Shown here one piece after another: positions 38,509-47,450 of a stretch of 55,120 bases of DNA. The DNA comes from Bacteroidota bacterium (GTDB taxonomy: Bacteria; Bacteroidota; Ignavibacteria; SZUA-365). Under the pieces are notes generated by a model. The model saw only the letters and a list, made by a program, of their open reading frames with translations, made no database searches and was not told where the DNA came from. Both the position numbers and the translations under genes were made by a program. The stretch covers positions 1 through 55,120 of the forward strand of contig JACZJN010000007.1 in assembly GCA_014860565.1 (NCBI GenBank), read 5' to 3'. The first letter of the stretch is position 1; every line of letters begins with the position of its first letter.

Positions 38509-39886
38509 CCGGGAAGCGGATGATCATCGTCGTTCCCTGTCCCGGAGTACTCTCGGCGGATACCTGAAGCCCCTGAAGGTCCGCCAGGCGCCGCACGATA
38601 GTGAGACCGAGGCCGGTTCCCTGAATGGACGACGCACGTGATTCGTCGCTGCGGAAAAATCTATCAAAAATAAATGGAAGGTTCTCCGACGGGATGCCGG
38701 CACCCTCATCGCGAATGCGCAATCGTGTTTCATCGTTATCTCGCGTGCATTCGATGAAAAGCCGCCCGTTCATTGGCGAGAACTTGATCGCGTTGGCCAC
38801 AATGTTTCCGATCATTGCGTCGAGCATCACTGGATCAGCGACGACCATGATTGCGTCCGTTCCTTCATATACAACGTCGATGCTTCGGGTTTGTAGGAGA
38901 GGCTCCAACCGACGCAGTACATCGGTGATCACCCCTGCAAGAGGAACGGGTCTGCGTGAACTGCGGGCCACGTCATCCTCGAGCCTGGCGAGCAGGAGCA
39001 GCTGATCCACCATACGAGACAGGCGATCCACTTCGCCGATCAGCCCCCGGATTTTTTCTTCATAGAGCTCTGGAGTACGCGGTTTCCGGATGAGGACCTC
39101 CATTGTGCCTTTCAGTACCGCGAGTGGCGTACGCAATTCGTGCGACGCATCGGCGGTGAACTGCCTTTCACGATGTACTGCCTCGCGCAGCCTGTCAAGA
39201 AGCTGGTTGATGGTAATCGTGAGGCGATAGAGTTCGTCCTTGCTTCCTGGAAGCTCCATCCGTCCGTCGAGGTTCTCCGACGTAATCCGCTCGGCGGTCT
39301 CGATCAGGCGTTCAACGGGCGCCATGCTGCGAACGGCGATGAAGCGTCCGACGAGAAACAGGAGGAGTACGGCGACAGGGTAGGTGATCCAGAGTACCAT
39401 GCGCAGGTTTCCGAGAACCTCTTCCGCTTCCGCGCGAGGCATGGCCACGAGCAGCCAGCCGTATGTCCCGCCTTGATCATCGTGTATCATTGCCTGCCGC
39501 TGCCGGATGGGTGCACCGGAAAGCGACGTGTTATAGTGGTAATCGTCCGATTTAGCCGGATCGGGATACAGCCTCTCCCCGCGCATGTTGGGCGACTGTT
39601 TCAGGATCTCGCCCCGAAGGTTGGAGACCTGCAGGAATCGCGGATTTACCTCGACCTGGCCGTGTTCGGGTTCGGTCCACTCAGGCAGATTGACGAATAC
39701 GAGAGTTCCGTCGAAAACCGAGAACCCATTGGAGACTTCCTCGGCTTCCAGGTCGAGGTCCCGGTCGAGTTCGTTGAAAACGGACCGCTGAACGACCAGG
39801 TAGGCCAGCAGCAGGAGCACGCCAAAAAGCAGCGCGGCAGATACTGCATAGAACTGCGCGATTCTGCGCCGAAGACTGCGTTTCAT
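38492..39886 (-). CDS. Sensor histidine kinase (CusS/QseC-like)
   Basis: A 464-residue inner-membrane kinase. Two transmembrane segments (about 10-32 and 163-185) flank a periplasmic sensor of about 130 residues. A HAMP segment follows (about 187-240), then HisKA with the phosphoacceptor H249 in ADASHELRTP, and HATPase_c with N box NIVANAIKFS, G1 DEGAGIP and G2 GTGLGLTI. Its ATG overlaps the stop of the upstream regulator gene by four bases (39883-39886), so the two are translationally coupled partners. The signal is unknown; linkage to rubrerythrin suggests redox or metal stress (inference). Confidence 0.92.
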   Translation of the reverse strand: MKRSLRRRIAQFYAVSAALLFGVLLLLAYLVVQRSVFNELDRDLDLEAEEVSNGFSVFDGTLVFVNLPEWTEPEHGQVEVNPRFLQVSNLRGEILKQSPNMRGERLYPDPAKSDDYHYNTSLSGAPIRQRQAMIHDDQGGTYGWLLVAMPRAEAEEVLGNLRMVLWITYPVAVLLLFLVGRFIAVRSMAPVERLIETAERITSENLDGRMELPGSKDELYRLTITINQLLDRLREAVHRERQFTADASHELRTPLAVLKGTMEVLIRKPRTPELYEEKIRGLIGEVDRLSRMVDQLLLLARLEDDVARSSRRPVPLAGVITDVLRRLEPLLQTRSIDVVYEGTDAIMVVADPVMLDAMIGNIVANAIKFSPMNGRLFIECTRDNDETRLRIRDEGAGIPSENLPFIFDRFFRSDESRASSIQGTGLGLTIVRRLADLQGLQVSAESTPGQGTTMIIRFPVLSNF

Positions 39887-40554
39887 TCTTCGTCCTTGAT
39901 CAGGTACCCGACGCCGCGAATGGTGTGTATGAGCACCTTCCCATCGTCTCGATCCAGTTTCTTCCGCAGATAATTGATATAGACGTCAATGACAGAGGTG
40001 TCCGAATCGAAATGCATATCCCACACATGCTCAATGATGCGCGTGCGCGTGCACACCTTCCCTTTGTTCCGGAGCAGAAAGGAGAGCAGCGAAAACTCTT
40101 TCGGGGTAAGCGGGATTTCCACCGCTCCCCGATGGACAGAATGCGTATCGAGCATCAATTTGATATCGCCCAGACGCAGCGTTGTTTCTTCATCGAACTG
40201 TGGGCGCAGCTGGACCCGAATTCGGGCCAGCAGTTCTTCGAAGTGGAAGGGTTTTGTGATATAGTCGTTGGCTCCGACCTCCAGTCCGAACACCGTATCC
40301 TGCACTGCGTCCTTCGCCGTCAGGAATATGATGGGGAACCGCCTGCCGTGGGCCCGAATCTGCGTACATACTTCGATGCCGCTTTTCCCGGGGAGCAACC
40401 AGTCCAGCAGTACAAGATCGTAGTCGTTGCTGAGCGCCAGCTCGAGACCGGTACTCCCGTTCAACGCGACATCGACCGCGTAACCCTCTTCCGCCAGTCC
40501 ATCATGAACGAAATTCGCGATTCCCGGTTCATCCTCTACGATCAGAATTCTCAT
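39883..40554 (-). CDS. OmpR/PhoB-family response regulator
   Basis: A 223-residue cytoplasmic regulator. The receiver domain (1-118) has the acidic pair E7-D8, the phosphoacceptor D51 in LVLLDWLLPGKSG, the conserved Thr in FLTAKD and the Lys in YITKPF. The C-terminal winged helix (about 128-222) shows LTPKEFSLLSFLL, ending in INYLRKKLD and IRGVGYLI. It is encoded four bases into the kinase gene. The predicted targets are the 11-bp-phased repeats at 38480-38508 and 41166-41204. Its 5' leader carries a 44-bp tandem duplication. Confidence 0.94.
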   Translation of the reverse strand: MRILIVEDEPGIANFVHDGLAEEGYAVDVALNGSTGLELALSNDYDLVLLDWLLPGKSGIEVCTQIRAHGRRFPIIFLTAKDAVQDTVFGLEVGANDYITKPFHFEELLARIRVQLRPQFDEETTLRLGDIKLMLDTHSVHRGAVEIPLTPKEFSLLSFLLRNKGKVCTRTRIIEHVWDMHFDSDTSVIDVYINYLRKKLDRDDGKVLIHTIRGVGYLIKDEE

Positions 40555-40641
40555 ACGCTGTCCTGTTGCCTGTGTGACATCGGCAATATATCAATCATAC
40601 GCTGTCCTGTTGCCTGTGTGACATCGGCAATATATCAATCA
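40551..40641. repeat. 44-bp tandem duplication in the regulator leader
   Basis: 40551-40597 and 40595-40641 are identical (period 44, 47 matching bases). The unit covers the regulator start codon and its upstream leader, and the second copy reaches the last codons of the DUF2231 gene. It creates a second, out-of-frame ATG at 40598 on the minus strand. Confidence 0.9.
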
Positions 40642-41120
40642 GCATCCGAAGGCACGGTCACCGTTCCGGAACCGAAACCCAGATCGAGCTGCACGCCGGC
40701 GGCGTGCTTATAGACCAGGTCTCCGCCATAGTAGCCCGTGCGCACGACTGCGGCCGTAGCAACAAGGTAGAGCGCGAGGGGAAGCATGCGGACCCAACCT
40801 GAGTAGCGTTTGAAAATGACGAGGCCCGTCCGCACGACCGTGGTCGCAACCAAGAGCCAGAGCGCGAGAATGGCTGCGGCCTCATGCGTCTCGAGTGCGG
40901 CGCCGAGCGCTCCGGCTTCGGTCACGCCGTCGCCTGCGAGATCTCCCGAAAAATACGCGGCCACCGCGCCGGCCGTCCCGAGGAGTAAGAGCAGCAGTCC
41001 GCCTTTCGAGTACGCGTCCTTTCCGGTTGCGATACCGATAACTTCGAAAAGAAGTCCGACCATTACGAGCGCGATAGGGAAATGTACGATCATGGGATGC
41101 AGATGGCTGGTGTCAAACAT
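40635..41120 (-). CDS. DUF2231 membrane protein
   Basis: A 161-residue inner-membrane protein with AAGGAGC before the ATG. The start HLHPMIVHFPIALVMVGLLFE is diagnostic of DUF2231; about four transmembrane segments follow (about 10-30, 40-60, 80-100 and 112-130). Conserved His residues H7, H8 and H13 could bind heme or metal, as suggested for the family. It heads the minus-strand operon with the response regulator 80 bases downstream. Four phased CTTA-type repeats lie 46-84 bases upstream of its start. Role unknown; context points to redox or metal homeostasis. Confidence 0.85.
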   Translation of the reverse strand: MFDTSHLHPMIVHFPIALVMVGLLFEVIGIATGKDAYSKGGLLLLLLGTAGAVAAYFSGDLAGDGVTEAGALGAALETHEAAAILALWLLVATTVVRTGLVIFKRYSGWVRMLPLALYLVATAAVVRTGYYGGDLVYKHAAGVQLDLGFGSGTVTVPSDAD

Positions 41121-41165
41121 GAAAAGCTCCTTGCTGTGTTTTCTGATGCAAGTTACGCAGCAATC

Positions 41166-41204
41166 CTTAAGCCAGTCTTAGGTGAAGCTAAGAAATTCCT
41201 AAGA
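41166..41204 (-). promoter_or_regulatory. Four 11-bp-phased CTTA/CTAA repeats (operator candidate)
   Basis: CTTAAG (41166), CTTAGG (41177), CTAAGA (41188) and CTAAGA (41199) recur at exactly 11-base steps on the plus strand. Ten bases further toward the gene lies TAACTTGCAT (minus strand, 41146-41155), shared with the rubrerythrin promoter region. Confidence 0.6.
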
Positions 41205-41266
41205 ACGCACTTATGCCTGGATGCACAACGTACGTCGCGGCATATATGATCGGATGTCGTGGAGTA

Positions 41267-41575
41267 TCAGCGGCTCTGCATGTGGAGAAGCTTCCACACC
41301 TTGTTTCCTTTCACGAATGAACGAAATGAAGTGCGTTCGACCGGCAGGGGTACCCCCGAGCCGAAATCTGATCAATAGAATAGTCATCGCTGTCGACGGA
41401 ATAGATCCGGCAGCAACCGCCTGACGGCAGGGTCTAAGCCACCGAACAATACATAAAACCGTTATTCGACCAGGAAACGGAGAAATCTTCGTCGGAACCG
41501 ACCTGACTCGAAGACGTCGGAGGGCCGCTGTATACGCGTACATGCGATTTCGAGTTTTTGTGTGCGCGAGATTGA
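41267..41575 (-). pseudogene. Decayed T9SS cassette gene with internal deletion
   Basis: Minus-strand reading gives HVRVYSGPPTSSSQVGSDED, then GGCCRIYSVDSDDYSIDQI, then FGSGVPLPVERTSFRSFVKG fused directly to KVWKLLHMQSR and a TGA at 41267-41269. These match the cargo end, the PLPVELTSFRSFVK linker and the last residues of proteins B and C. The copy has an in-frame TAG at about 41434-41436, a frameshift before the linker, and has lost about 150 residues of the cassette. The 5' end cannot be traced beyond about 41575. Confidence 0.8.
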
Positions 41576-41677
41576 ATGTATTTCAGGAAGGCAAGACCGC
41601 AAATCGTTGTGATTGGGAATAAGCAGGGAAAAATGCTTTTGTGTATATTTACATACTCACCACGAACTGCGAACCCA

Positions 41678-43972
41678 ATGCCCCAGCACAGCGTCCCTCA
41701 AAAAGTGGAAACGAGATCTGCGTCTTTCCTGCGCTTCCGGTCACTGATGATAGTCGCTTCACTCAGTGTAATGGTCTGCCAGTGTGTTGCCCAGGAGCGG
41801 CTTTCACTCGATTTGGAAGAGGGAAAATCCGGTGCAGTCTGGAATCTCGTCCTGGGCGTGGACGGCAAAACGCTTTTCTCATGCGGGCGCGATTCCACAG
41901 CCAAATCATGGGATCTGGCGACGGGCGAAGCCATCCGGATGTTCAAGGCGGCGCAGCCGACGCTGATCACCTCCCTCGCGCTCGATCACACGGGCAACTG
42001 GCTGGCGCTGGGCGATATGAACGGCCGGTTGACCTTGTGGAACGCCCATAGCGGCGTGCAGTATTATGACCTTCCTGCGCACCAGCAATACATGACCTCC
42101 CTCGCCATAACACCGGATGCTGCGACGGTGATCACTGCCGGACGGGACGGCAGCATCAGCTCCTGGAAACTCGACGACGGGAGTGCCCGCTGGAGCATTG
42201 ACGCGGCAGCGCTTTGGATCAACGCCGTCGCTGTCTCCCCTGACGGTGCGTTCCTCGCCTCGGCAGGACAAGACGGTAGCGTGAGCCTCTGGCGCATCAG
42301 CGACGGCAAAAAGGAAGCCGATCTGGGGCGCCACAGCCGCTTTGCCCGTACGGTGCTGTTTTCTCAAGACGGCAAGTATCTGTTTTCCGCGGGGGCGGAC
42401 GGACGCATCCTGGTCTGGGACATGCAGACGCGGGCGCCGTTTCGCGACATCGAGCTCGACGGTGGATATGCGCATGGACTCGCCCTCGATCGCGGCGGCG
42501 ACGTGCTGCTGGTCAGCAAGATGAACGGGCTGCTGGAGCTGTGGGACTGGAAGCGCCGCATGATCAAGAAGAAACTTTCCGGAGATTCATACGGTACAAT
42601 GTCCGCTGTTTTTTCTGCCAACGACGAGCGCCTCTACAGCGCGCATACCAGCGGAGCGATCAAAGTGTGGACGACCGAAGACGGTTCTCTTCTTCTCGAC
42701 ATGGTCGGGTTCAGCGACGGACAATGGCTTTCGTTTACTCCTGACGGCTATTATGACTGCTCTTCGTATGGAGACCGTTATGTGCGTTGGCGGCGGGGCG
42801 AGGAGCTGTTTCCCCTCGAGCGCTACAGCGAACTCTATCACCGTCCCTCAATCATCGAGGACGTGCTGCGCGGCGGGTACAAGCCCGCGGGCAGCCTTGA
42901 GACCGTCGTCGATCCTCCCGTCGCTGAGATGCTCTCGCCCCGCGATGGCCAGCTGTTTGCCTTCGGGAGCGAGGCGTTGGAAGTGGTCGTGGAAGTGGTC
43001 GCCACGGATATCAGCAGCATCGAAAACATCGCGCTGCTGCTCAACGACCGTCAGTTGACGCGCGAGCAGCTCATCGATTGGACGGTTGTCGAAAAAAGCG
43101 CGACGCAGCTTCACGTGCGCTGCCGCATGCACGTGCTCCCCGGGAAAAACAGCATCGAGGCCGTGGCGTTCAACGCATCGCGGGGGCGCAGCGCGAAGGT
43201 CCGTGCCGACATCACGGTGGAGACCAGCACGCGCATCAATCCGAGCCTGTACGTGCTCGCGGTGGGTTCCGACAGTTACGCGCCGGCATACCCCGATCTG
43301 CAGTTCGCCAGTGTCGACGCCGAGGCGCTTGCCGACGAGCTTGCGCGTCAGGAGGGCGGCATGTACGCCCGCGTCTATACGCGCGCAATTACGGGCAAGA
43401 ATGTTACAAAGGAGGGGATATTCAGCGCGCTGAAGGAATTCGGAGAAATGAAGCCGGAAGACGTGCTCGTTCTTTTTTTCAGCGGCCATGGCGTGCGTGA
43501 GCGTGACAAGAAGGGCCGCACGAAGTATTATTACCTCCCGGCCGGGACGACGAAAAAAACCGTGACGAGCCGGGGGCTTGCGTGGGAAGATTTCTCCGCG
43601 GAAATCGCGCACCTCAACGCCGGGCGCATCATCCTGCTGCTCGACGCCTGCCACTCGGGCGATGTGAGCAGCGGCGCCTCGAATGAGAAAGTCGCCTCGT
43701 CGCTTGCCGGACAAGTGGGGGTGGTCTTCACCAGCAGTTCGGGCAACGAATATTCCTATGAAGACCGGAGCTGGGGACATGGCGCATTTACAAAGGCGCT
43801 GCTTGACGGCATTCGTGGCGCCGCGGATTTCACTGCGGATAAAACCATCGACTGGGGTGAACTCCAACTCTATGTCGGAACAGCAGTGCGAACGATGACC
43901 AAGGGCGGTCAGAATCCGATGGTACCCCGCCTCGAACAATTTGCAAACTTCGATTTTGTGAGAGTACGATGA
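41678..43972 (+). CDS. Exported WD40-caspase (peptidase C14) protein
   Basis: A 764-residue protein. The ATG at 41678 is chosen because the open frame upstream to 41576 overlaps a relic gene; a membrane segment at about 18-38 ending CVAQ predicts export. Residues about 45-370 contain seven or so WD40 repeats (GRDSTAKSWDLATGE, GQDGSVSLWRISDGK), a beta-propeller for protein recognition. An Ig-like linker (about 410-520) leads to a caspase-like domain (about 525-764) with H604 in FFSGHGVRE and C658 in LLLDACHSG, the complete dyad of metacaspase-type proteases. Its stop overlaps the next gene by four bases. The target is unknown. Confidence 0.88.
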   Translation: MPQHSVPQKVETRSASFLRFRSLMIVASLSVMVCQCVAQERLSLDLEEGKSGAVWNLVLGVDGKTLFSCGRDSTAKSWDLATGEAIRMFKAAQPTLITSLALDHTGNWLALGDMNGRLTLWNAHSGVQYYDLPAHQQYMTSLAITPDAATVITAGRDGSISSWKLDDGSARWSIDAAALWINAVAVSPDGAFLASAGQDGSVSLWRISDGKKEADLGRHSRFARTVLFSQDGKYLFSAGADGRILVWDMQTRAPFRDIELDGGYAHGLALDRGGDVLLVSKMNGLLELWDWKRRMIKKKLSGDSYGTMSAVFSANDERLYSAHTSGAIKVWTTEDGSLLLDMVGFSDGQWLSFTPDGYYDCSSYGDRYVRWRRGEELFPLERYSELYHRPSIIEDVLRGGYKPAGSLETVVDPPVAEMLSPRDGQLFAFGSEALEVVVEVVATDISSIENIALLLNDRQLTREQLIDWTVVEKSATQLHVRCRMHVLPGKNSIEAVAFNASRGRSAKVRADITVETSTRINPSLYVLAVGSDSYAPAYPDLQFASVDAEALADELARQEGGMYARVYTRAITGKNVTKEGIFSALKEFGEMKPEDVLVLFFSGHGVRERDKKGRTKYYYLPAGTTKKTVTSRGLAWEDFSAEIAHLNAGRIILLLDACHSGDVSSGASNEKVASSLAGQVGVVFTSSSGNEYSYEDRSWGHGAFTKALLDGIRGAADFTADKTIDWGELQLYVGTAVRTMTKGGQNPMVPRLEQFANFDFVRVR

Positions 43973-44997
43973 TGCGATCCATACGCTTTCTCCTCCTTGT
44001 GACGATTTCCCTCTCGGCAATTTCCTCGCTCCATGCCGACGAACCCCGGAAAGAAGTCGCCCTCGTGACGGCTGTCAGCGGCAGTGTGACCGTACGAAGC
44101 GACGAAACCGAGAAACCACTCGCCCTCGGCATGCGCCTCCTTCTTGGAGATGAAGTCATTGTGACGAACGGCAAGGTGTCGCTGGTGTTTTTCGCCGGCG
44201 ATTTCCTTTCGCTCAAGGATGGCGAGCGTCTTGCGCTTGGTGCGACGCCGAAGGAAAGCATGCTCACGACGGGAGGTGCGACACGTGGACTCGGTCCCGA
44301 CGACGCCATGACGGTCACGGACAAGGGACTCAACACCAACGGTGACAGCCGTGTCTGGCAGGCGCAGCTTGCATCGGTTTCCGGTATTCGCGGCGACGGC
44401 ATGCCGATCGCCGTCGCGCCGCGCCTCGCTATCGCGGGTGAAAACCCCACATTCTACTGGTTCGACACAGACACCAGCGGCGCGGGGGGCGAACGCAATT
44501 ATACACTGGTGCTGAAGAATGAGGAGAATGCCGTGCTCGCGCGGCAGCGGGTCCGCGGTGTTGCCGGAAGGCTCAACAGCTTCCGTTTCGACCAGGTGCC
44601 TGCCGGATTTTCCGCCACTCCCCGCATGCATTTCAATTGGACCGTGCTGCCCGATGGCGCGGTGGTGCCCGACGGGCAGCTCGATGCTGCCTTTGTCTTC
44701 ATCGACAAAGCGGGAATGGATGCGACGAAGTCGCAGGTGCTGCGGCTGCGGGAGATGGAGGAAAAAGGACAGATCGATCAGATTTCCTCGCACACACTGC
44801 TCTGCGCGCTTTTCCTTGATGAGCGGGAGCGGCTCTTCTCCGATGGCCTTCCGCATCTGCTTGCCCTCGCGGCCTTGCCGGAAGGCGAGGCGTACGCGGG
44901 TGAGCAGATCGCAAGGATGTTTCTGCGCTTCGGCAATCAGGTTGCCACGCTCGCGCCGCTCTTCCTCAGCGCACCCGGAGCGTATATCCTCAAATGA
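43969..44997 (+). CDS. Secreted FecR-like domain protein
   Basis: A 342-residue protein with a signal peptide (about 1-23, ending LHAD). Residues about 30-100 form a FecR-type beta domain (LVTAVSGSVTVRSDETEKPL, LLLGDEVIVTNGKVSLVF, DFLSLKDGERLALG); here it is a soluble exported form, not an anti-sigma factor with a transmembrane anchor. The remainder contains an Ig-like region (NPTFYWFDTD, NYTLVLKNEE) and a helical tail. It overlaps both neighbours by four bases (43969-43972 and 44994-44997), which strongly suggests coupled translation and a shared task with the two caspase-fold proteins. Possibly an adaptor or sensor (inference). Confidence 0.8.
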   Translation: MMRSIRFLLLVTISLSAISSLHADEPRKEVALVTAVSGSVTVRSDETEKPLALGMRLLLGDEVIVTNGKVSLVFFAGDFLSLKDGERLALGATPKESMLTTGGATRGLGPDDAMTVTDKGLNTNGDSRVWQAQLASVSGIRGDGMPIAVAPRLAIAGENPTFYWFDTDTSGAGGERNYTLVLKNEENAVLARQRVRGVAGRLNSFRFDQVPAGFSATPRMHFNWTVLPDGAVVPDGQLDAAFVFIDKAGMDATKSQVLRLREMEEKGQIDQISSHTLLCALFLDERERLFSDGLPHLLALAALPEGEAYAGEQIARMFLRFGNQVATLAPLFLSAPGAYILK

Positions 44998-47408
44998 CAC
45001 GCCGTATTCCCGTATCCATTCTTTCCGCGATTCTTTTTCTTGCAGCATGCAGCGGCGGGGGGGATGTGCTGCGCGAAGACCCGCGCATCACCGAAGGCCG
45101 CTCGCTATATGATCGCGCCGATTTTGATCGGGCGGAAAGGCATTTTACCGGGCTGCGGGACGAAGCAGCGGGTACGGAAGATTTGCTATTGGAGGCGCAG
45201 GCGGAAAAGTGGCTGGGGAGCATTCAACTCGCGTATGAGCAGTCGGAGACCGCGCTGCTGCATTACCGCCGCAGCCTGGCGCTGCTCGAAGGCGGCATCA
45301 GCCGGGGCGACAGTCTGCATACACCCGTCGATCGTCGGTGGTTTGACGAGCGGCAGAATGTGCTCAGCAACGTCGGTGTGGTTTTCAAGGGTGCGCATCG
45401 GTATCAGGAAGCCGAAGAACTATTTCGCGGCGTGCTTGCCTACGACAGTGCACGCGGTGATGATTACCGCACCGCGATATCCCTGTATAATCTCGGAGAC
45501 GTGTATCACCAGCATGCGGTCGTACAGCTCTCGGCCAACGACAGCAGCGCCGCGGTGCGACTGCATCAGCAGGCACGCAGCTGCTTCCTCCGTTCTCTCG
45601 CGCAGTATCCCACCGCCGATGCCTGGCTGAATCTCGGTAACAACTACACCCTCGATAACTCCCTCGACAGTGCGATTATTTGCTATCACCGGGCGGAAGA
45701 GATGTACGCGCGCAGCGGATTCCGTGTGCATCGCGCCCTGGCACTGGGCAACATCGGCGTGCTGGCGCAGCGGATGGGTCGACGCGACGAGGCGCAGCGC
45801 GTTCTCGAGCAGAGCATTGACATCATCGAGGAGCTTCGAGGCAACCTCTCCTCCGTCGATGTCCGTACCAGCTTCGTTTCGAACAAGTTCTACATTTATG
45901 AAAACCTGATCGAGATCCTCATCGCAAACGGGGAAGTCACACGTGCGTTCGAGTACGTGGAGCGTGCCAAGGCGCGGTCCTTCCTCGATCTGATCGGCAA
46001 CAAGGCCGTGGGACAGGGGAAGGAGCGTCCACCGGACGTAGAACGGCTCGTCCAGCGTGAGCAGGAACTGCAGCAGCGGATCTCCCGATTGATCAGCGAC
46101 ACCGACAGCAGCGACGGACTCGGCGCCGCCATCACCGAGCATCAGCGCGTGCTGGCCGAACTGCGCGAAAAAGATCCGGATTATGCCTCGGTCAAGAGCA
46201 TTGATCCCGTGCCGGTGCAGCAGCTGCAGTCGATGCTCGACGACAGCACCGCGGTGCTGGAATACTTCGTCGGACAGTCCTCCTCCTTTGTCTTTCTCGT
46301 ACGCCGCGACACCATTCTCGTGCAGCCGATTTCCATCGACCCGGAGTTCAAGCTGGAGAAGGTGATCGAACAGCTGCGGCGCAAGCTGTATTATGATTTC
46401 CCGACGAAGAAGATCGGGTTTATCCGTGAACAGCGCCTTGGAAAGAACGCAAGCAGTGAAGAGGCGCTGCGCGCCTGGTACGCGGAGCCTTCGGATGACA
46501 GCTGGCAATACGATCTCGTAACAATGTATTCGCTGCTTGTCGCCCCTGTGGCGCCGGCACTGCACGGCATCACCCAGCTGTACGTCGTGCCGCATGGACC
46601 GCTGCATCATCTGCCGTTTCAGGCACTGGTCAATCCCATGCATATCGATATGGGGACGGGCCGGCACATGGCGCGTCCCCGCTACCTGATCGAGGATTTC
46701 GCCATCGCGTATCTTCCTTCCGCGAGCGTACTCAGCTTCGCATTGAAGAAGAACATTCATCGCGCGACGACGGCGCTGATCATCGGTGATCCTCTCTACG
46801 CCGATCCGAAATACCGTCGGCGTCCGCTCGACGGAGCGTTGATCGAAGCCGACACCGTTGCGCACTACGCCACCGACGCGCTCGTGCTCAAGCGCGAAGC
46901 CGCCGAGGAAAGCGTGGTGAAGAGCATCATGGGAACACGCGACATCCTGCATTTTGCAACACACGGCGAGTTGAACAAGGAGGATCCGATGCAGTCGCGC
47001 ATTCTGCTCGCCGCCGCGCATCCCGACAGTGTCAACAACGGCAACCTGACCGTGGCGAAAATTTTCAACCTCGATCTTGATGCCGTGCTTGTGACGCTCA
47101 GCGCCTGCCAGACCGCGCAGCTTTCCGGCGCGGAGGGAGGGTTCACCGCGGGAGACGATCTCGTGGGACTGACACGTTCCTTCATGTACGCAGGCACGCC
47201 GTCGGTGGTCGCCTCGCTCTGGGTCGTCGACGACGAAGCGACGCTCACATGGATGCGCAATTTCTACCGCGCCTGGCTGCGCGGAGGCCAGAGCAAGATG
47301 CAGGCCGCCCGCCGCGCCGCACTGGACATGCTCGCGCAGACCGACGATGCGGATTGGACCTTCCCTTACTACTGGGCCGCTTTCGTCTACCTCGGCGACG
47401 CACGATAG
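44994..47408 (+). CDS. TPR-CHAT protease lipoprotein
   Basis: An 804-residue protein. A lipobox LAAC at about residues 16-19 predicts attachment to the envelope. Residues about 30-330 are tetratricopeptide repeats (AISLYNLGDVYHQH, ALALGNIGVLAQRMGRRDEA), then a helical linker, then a CHAT domain (about 480-804) with YVVPHGPLHHLPFQAL, H657 in ILHFATHGE and C705 in VTLSACQTAQ, the separase/caspase-like dyad. The C-terminal signature includes GLTRSFMYAGTPSVVASLW. The CHAT fold is shared with the Craspase subunit, but that is cytosolic and there is no Cas7-11-like gene here. Last gene of the coupled trio. Confidence 0.88.
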   Translation: MTRRIPVSILSAILFLAACSGGGDVLREDPRITEGRSLYDRADFDRAERHFTGLRDEAAGTEDLLLEAQAEKWLGSIQLAYEQSETALLHYRRSLALLEGGISRGDSLHTPVDRRWFDERQNVLSNVGVVFKGAHRYQEAEELFRGVLAYDSARGDDYRTAISLYNLGDVYHQHAVVQLSANDSSAAVRLHQQARSCFLRSLAQYPTADAWLNLGNNYTLDNSLDSAIICYHRAEEMYARSGFRVHRALALGNIGVLAQRMGRRDEAQRVLEQSIDIIEELRGNLSSVDVRTSFVSNKFYIYENLIEILIANGEVTRAFEYVERAKARSFLDLIGNKAVGQGKERPPDVERLVQREQELQQRISRLISDTDSSDGLGAAITEHQRVLAELREKDPDYASVKSIDPVPVQQLQSMLDDSTAVLEYFVGQSSSFVFLVRRDTILVQPISIDPEFKLEKVIEQLRRKLYYDFPTKKIGFIREQRLGKNASSEEALRAWYAEPSDDSWQYDLVTMYSLLVAPVAPALHGITQLYVVPHGPLHHLPFQALVNPMHIDMGTGRHMARPRYLIEDFAIAYLPSASVLSFALKKNIHRATTALIIGDPLYADPKYRRRPLDGALIEADTVAHYATDALVLKREAAEESVVKSIMGTRDILHFATHGELNKEDPMQSRILLAAAHPDSVNNGNLTVAKIFNLDLDAVLVTLSACQTAQLSGAEGGFTAGDDLVGLTRSFMYAGTPSVVASLWVVDDEATLTWMRNFYRAWLRGGQSKMQAARRAALDMLAQTDDADWTFPYYWAAFVYLGDAR

Positions 47409-47450
47409 GTCACGCCGCGCGTGTCGACGCAGGACATAGGAATCCGATGT

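Noticed and set aside
43969-44997. FecR-like protein as a classical anti-sigma regulator
   Set aside because: There is a cleavable-type signal peptide, no cytoplasmic anti-sigma region, and no sigma factor or TonB receptor nearby.
44994-47408. CHAT gene as part of a Craspase (type III-E) system
   Set aside because: No Cas7-11-like gene or CRISPR array is present, and the protein has a lipobox, so it is not the cytosolic subunit.
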